From the NCBI GenBank assembly GCA_017883495.1, contig JADGNL010000185.1, positions 1 through 8,354 of the forward strand: DNA of 8,354 nucleotides. Direction: 5' to 3'. Positions 6,911 to 8,354 of this stretch are shown here, in pieces. Numbering within the stretch: the first letter of the stretch is position 1; every line of letters starts with the position of its first letter. The DNA is from Methanomicrobiales archaeon (GTDB taxonomy: Archaea; Halobacteriota; Methanomicrobia; Methanomicrobiales; Methanospirillaceae). The position numbers were made by a program, and so were the translations under genes. Under the pieces are notes generated by a model. That model ran no database searches and was not told the DNA's origin. It worked only from the letters and a program-made list of their open reading frames with translations.

Positions 6911-8354
6911 ATGCCCGACCACGCCCTGCTCCCTCTCAGCGCCATCCGGCAGCCCGCGTTCCTCTACGGCTCCGACGGCCGGATCGCCGCCGCGAACGAC
7001 CTGGCCGAGGCCCTCGCCGGCCGATCGCTCGCCGGCTGTTCGGCCGCCGACGTGATCGCGACCTTCGGCAACCGCCGGCCCGACGGCACGCTCTTCACTC
7101 CGGAGGAGCTGCCCCCGACCCGGGCGCTGGCCGGCGAGGAGGCGATCGACGTCCCGATCGCGGTCACGGCCGCCGACGGCTCGACCGTCCACCTCCTGGT
7201 CACCGCCTCCCCGATCAAGGACGGCGACGCGGTCACCGGCGCGCTCGTCGTCTGGCAGGACGTCTCGGTCCTCGAAGCGGCGCTCGCCGAACAGGTCCAG
7301 CTCCGCCACGAGTCGGATCTCCGGGCCGGGGAGCTCGCGGTGCAGGAGGAGGAGCTCCGGCAGCAGGGCGACGAGCTCCTCCGGGCGAACGTCGAGAACG
7401 ACCGGCAGCACCGGCTCCTCGACGCGATCCTCGGCACCATCCCGTACCGCGTCTCCCTGTGGAGCCGGGAGGAACGGCTCCTCTGGGCGAACGAGCGCTT
7501 CGCCACCGAGCGCGGGCTGCCCCGCGAGGCGCTGGTCGGCCTGCCGTACGCGGCGCTCGGCGACCGCGAGACCGTGGTGGGATCGCTCGTCGCGGAGGCC
7601 CGGAAGATCGTGGCGGGCGGCGGACCGGTCTCGCGCGAGATCGAGATCCCCGGCCGGGACGGCCCCGAGTACCGGGCCTGCACGCTCCTGCCGTTCCTCG
7701 CGGACTCGCTCCTCGTCATCACCGAGGAGATCACCGATCGGAAGCGGGCCGAGCTCGAACTCGAGCAGTACGCGAAGCGCCTCCGCCGCTCGAACACGGA
7801 GCTGGAGCGGTTCGCGTACGTCGCGAGCCACGACCTGCAGGAGCCGCTCCGCTCGATCGTCAGCTTCAGCCAGCTCCTCGAGCGTCGGTACGGAGGGAGG
7901 CTCGACCAGGACGCGGACGAGTACATCCGCTTCATCGTCGAGGGCGGGGTGCGGATGCAGAGCCTGATCCGGGACCTCCTCCAGTTCTCCCGGATCGAGC
8001 GCGCGGCCCGCGATCCCGCGCCGACGAGCGCGGCGGAGGCCGCGGCCGACGCGCTCCGGGAGCTCGGCCCGCAGCTCCGCGAGGCCGGGGCGACCGTCAC
8101 GGTCGACGACCTGCCGGCGGTGACGGCCGACGCGGCCCAGCTCGAGCTGATCTTCCGGCACCTGCTCGGCAACGCGGTCAAGTACCGCCGGCTCGACACC
8201 CCGCTCGAGGTCGCGGTCACTGCGCGGGCCGCGGGGCCGATGGTCGAGTTTTCGGTGAGCGACAACGGGATCGGGATCGAGAAGGAGTACTTCGGCCAGA
8301 TCTTCGAGATGTTCCGTCGCCTCCACACCCACGACGAGTACGAGGGCACGGGCA
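6911..8354 (+). CDS. Kinase 4: soluble PAS-coil-PAS sensor histidine kinase (3' partial)
   Basis: The frame from ATG 6911 stays open to the right edge, giving 481 residues; by comparison with its paralogues about 36 residues and the stop are missing. PAS1 (about 12-119) is colinear with PAS1 of kinase 3. A long coiled coil (about 121-165; ELAVQEEELRQQGDELL) separates it from PAS2 (about 166-280, ending EEITDRKRAE). HisKA has SHDLQEPLR with acceptor His307. HATPase_c shows the N box with His417 where the other three kinases have Asn, but with the key Asn421 kept, then G1 DNGIGI (451-456), IFEMF (464-468) and the first residues GTG of G2 at the very edge. No membrane segment is seen. The start is supported by the TATA box at 6857 and by the match of its first residues to the kinase 3 N-terminus. 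Confidence 0.92.
   Translation, partial: MPDHALLPLSAIRQPAFLYGSDGRIAAANDLAEALAGRSLAGCSAADVIATFGNRRPDGTLFTPEELPPTRALAGEEAIDVPIAVTAADGSTVHLLVTASPIKDGDAVTGALVVWQDVSVLEAALAEQVQLRHESDLRAGELAVQEEELRQQGDELLRANVENDRQHRLLDAILGTIPYRVSLWSREERLLWANERFATERGLPREALVGLPYAALGDRETVVGSLVAEARKIVAGGGPVSREIEIPGRDGPEYRACTLLPFLADSLLVITEEITDRKRAELELEQYAKRLRRSNTELERFAYVASHDLQEPLRSIVSFSQLLERRYGGRLDQDADEYIRFIVEGGVRMQSLIRDLLQFSRIERAARDPAPTSAAEAAADALRELGPQLREAGATVTVDDLPAVTADAAQLELIFRHLLGNAVKYRRLDTPLEVAVTARAAGPMVEFSVSDNGIGIEKEYFGQIFEMFRRLHTHDEYEGTG
6944..7267 (+). repeat. Duplicated PAS1 block, kinase 4 copy
   Basis: Partner of 3709-4032: 108 residues from IRQPAFLYG to VWQDVS. The shared start of this domain helps fix the true N-termini of kinases 3 and 4. 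Kinases 1 and 2 lack a comparable copy. Confidence 0.7.
7790..8354 (+). repeat. Duplicated kinase-core block, copy 4 (cut by window edge)
   Basis: Core of kinase 4, colinear with the others as far as it runs. Over the 35-base H-box stretch (from 7814) it differs from the other three at one base, a synonymous change in a Val codon, and it looks like the most diverged copy in the N-box region. Confidence 0.75.

Noticed and set aside
3652..6945. Very long open frame on the minus strand, over a thousand codons, opposite kinase 3 and the HEAT gene
   Set aside because: It mirrors the codon pattern of GC-rich genes on the + strand, is rich in Arg, Pro, Ala and Gly, has no recognisable domain and runs through two genes and their gaps.
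6617..8349. Two long minus-strand open frames opposite kinase 4
   Set aside because: Antisense shadows of kinase 4; their products show no family motif, whereas the + frame has complete PAS and kinase boxes.
1431..8354. Regularly recurring repeats as a CRISPR array or insertion sequence
   Set aside because: The repeats are long protein-coding kinase cores at unequal spacing, with no spacers, transposase or terminal inverted repeats.

Overview
The window is strongly GC-rich and densely coded on the + strand. It looks archaeal, most likely a high-GC methanogen of the Methanomicrobia. Three things point that way. The only AT-rich islands between genes are short TTTAT-type boxes about 33-54 bases before start codons, as in archaeal TATA promoters, with no convincing bacterial -35/-10 pairs. 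The kinases are the multi-PAS, soluble 'SHDLQEPLR' type common in those methanogens. All five stop codons visible are TGA. The lineage is an inference from style; a GC-rich bacterium is not strictly excluded.

Layout: (1) the last 45 codons of an unrecognised protein (2-139); (2) kinase 1, coiled coil-PAS-PAS-PAS-HisKA-HATPase_c (162-2105), probably co-transcribed with the upstream gene; (3) kinase 2, one PAS domain of a distinctive subfamily plus the kinase core (about 2158-3474), with its own TATA box; (4) a 195-base gap with several hairpins and a TATA box; (5) kinase 3, PAS-PAS-PAS-GAF-PAS-HisKA-HATPase_c (about 3670-6375); (6) a small HEAT-repeat protein (6436-6810); (7) a 100-base gap with a stem-loop and a TATA box; (8) kinase 4, PAS-coiled coil-PAS-HisKA-HATPase_c (6911 to the window edge, cut inside the G2 box).

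The four kinases are paralogues in tandem. From the conserved Ser-Asn before the H box to the C-terminus the three complete copies are each 224 residues long. In all four, the phospho-acceptor His is 144 residues before the G1 Asp and 172 residues before the first Gly of G2. Some DNA blocks of 35-40 bases are identical between copies. The sensory halves, by contrast, differ in number and type of domain, except that kinases 3 and 4 share a related first PAS domain. None has a visible membrane segment, HAMP or receiver domain, and no response regulator is encoded here. The simplest reading is an array of cytosolic sensor kinases with one duplicated output core and diversified inputs, acting on partner(s) outside the window or on each other; the HEAT protein is a possible local adaptor.
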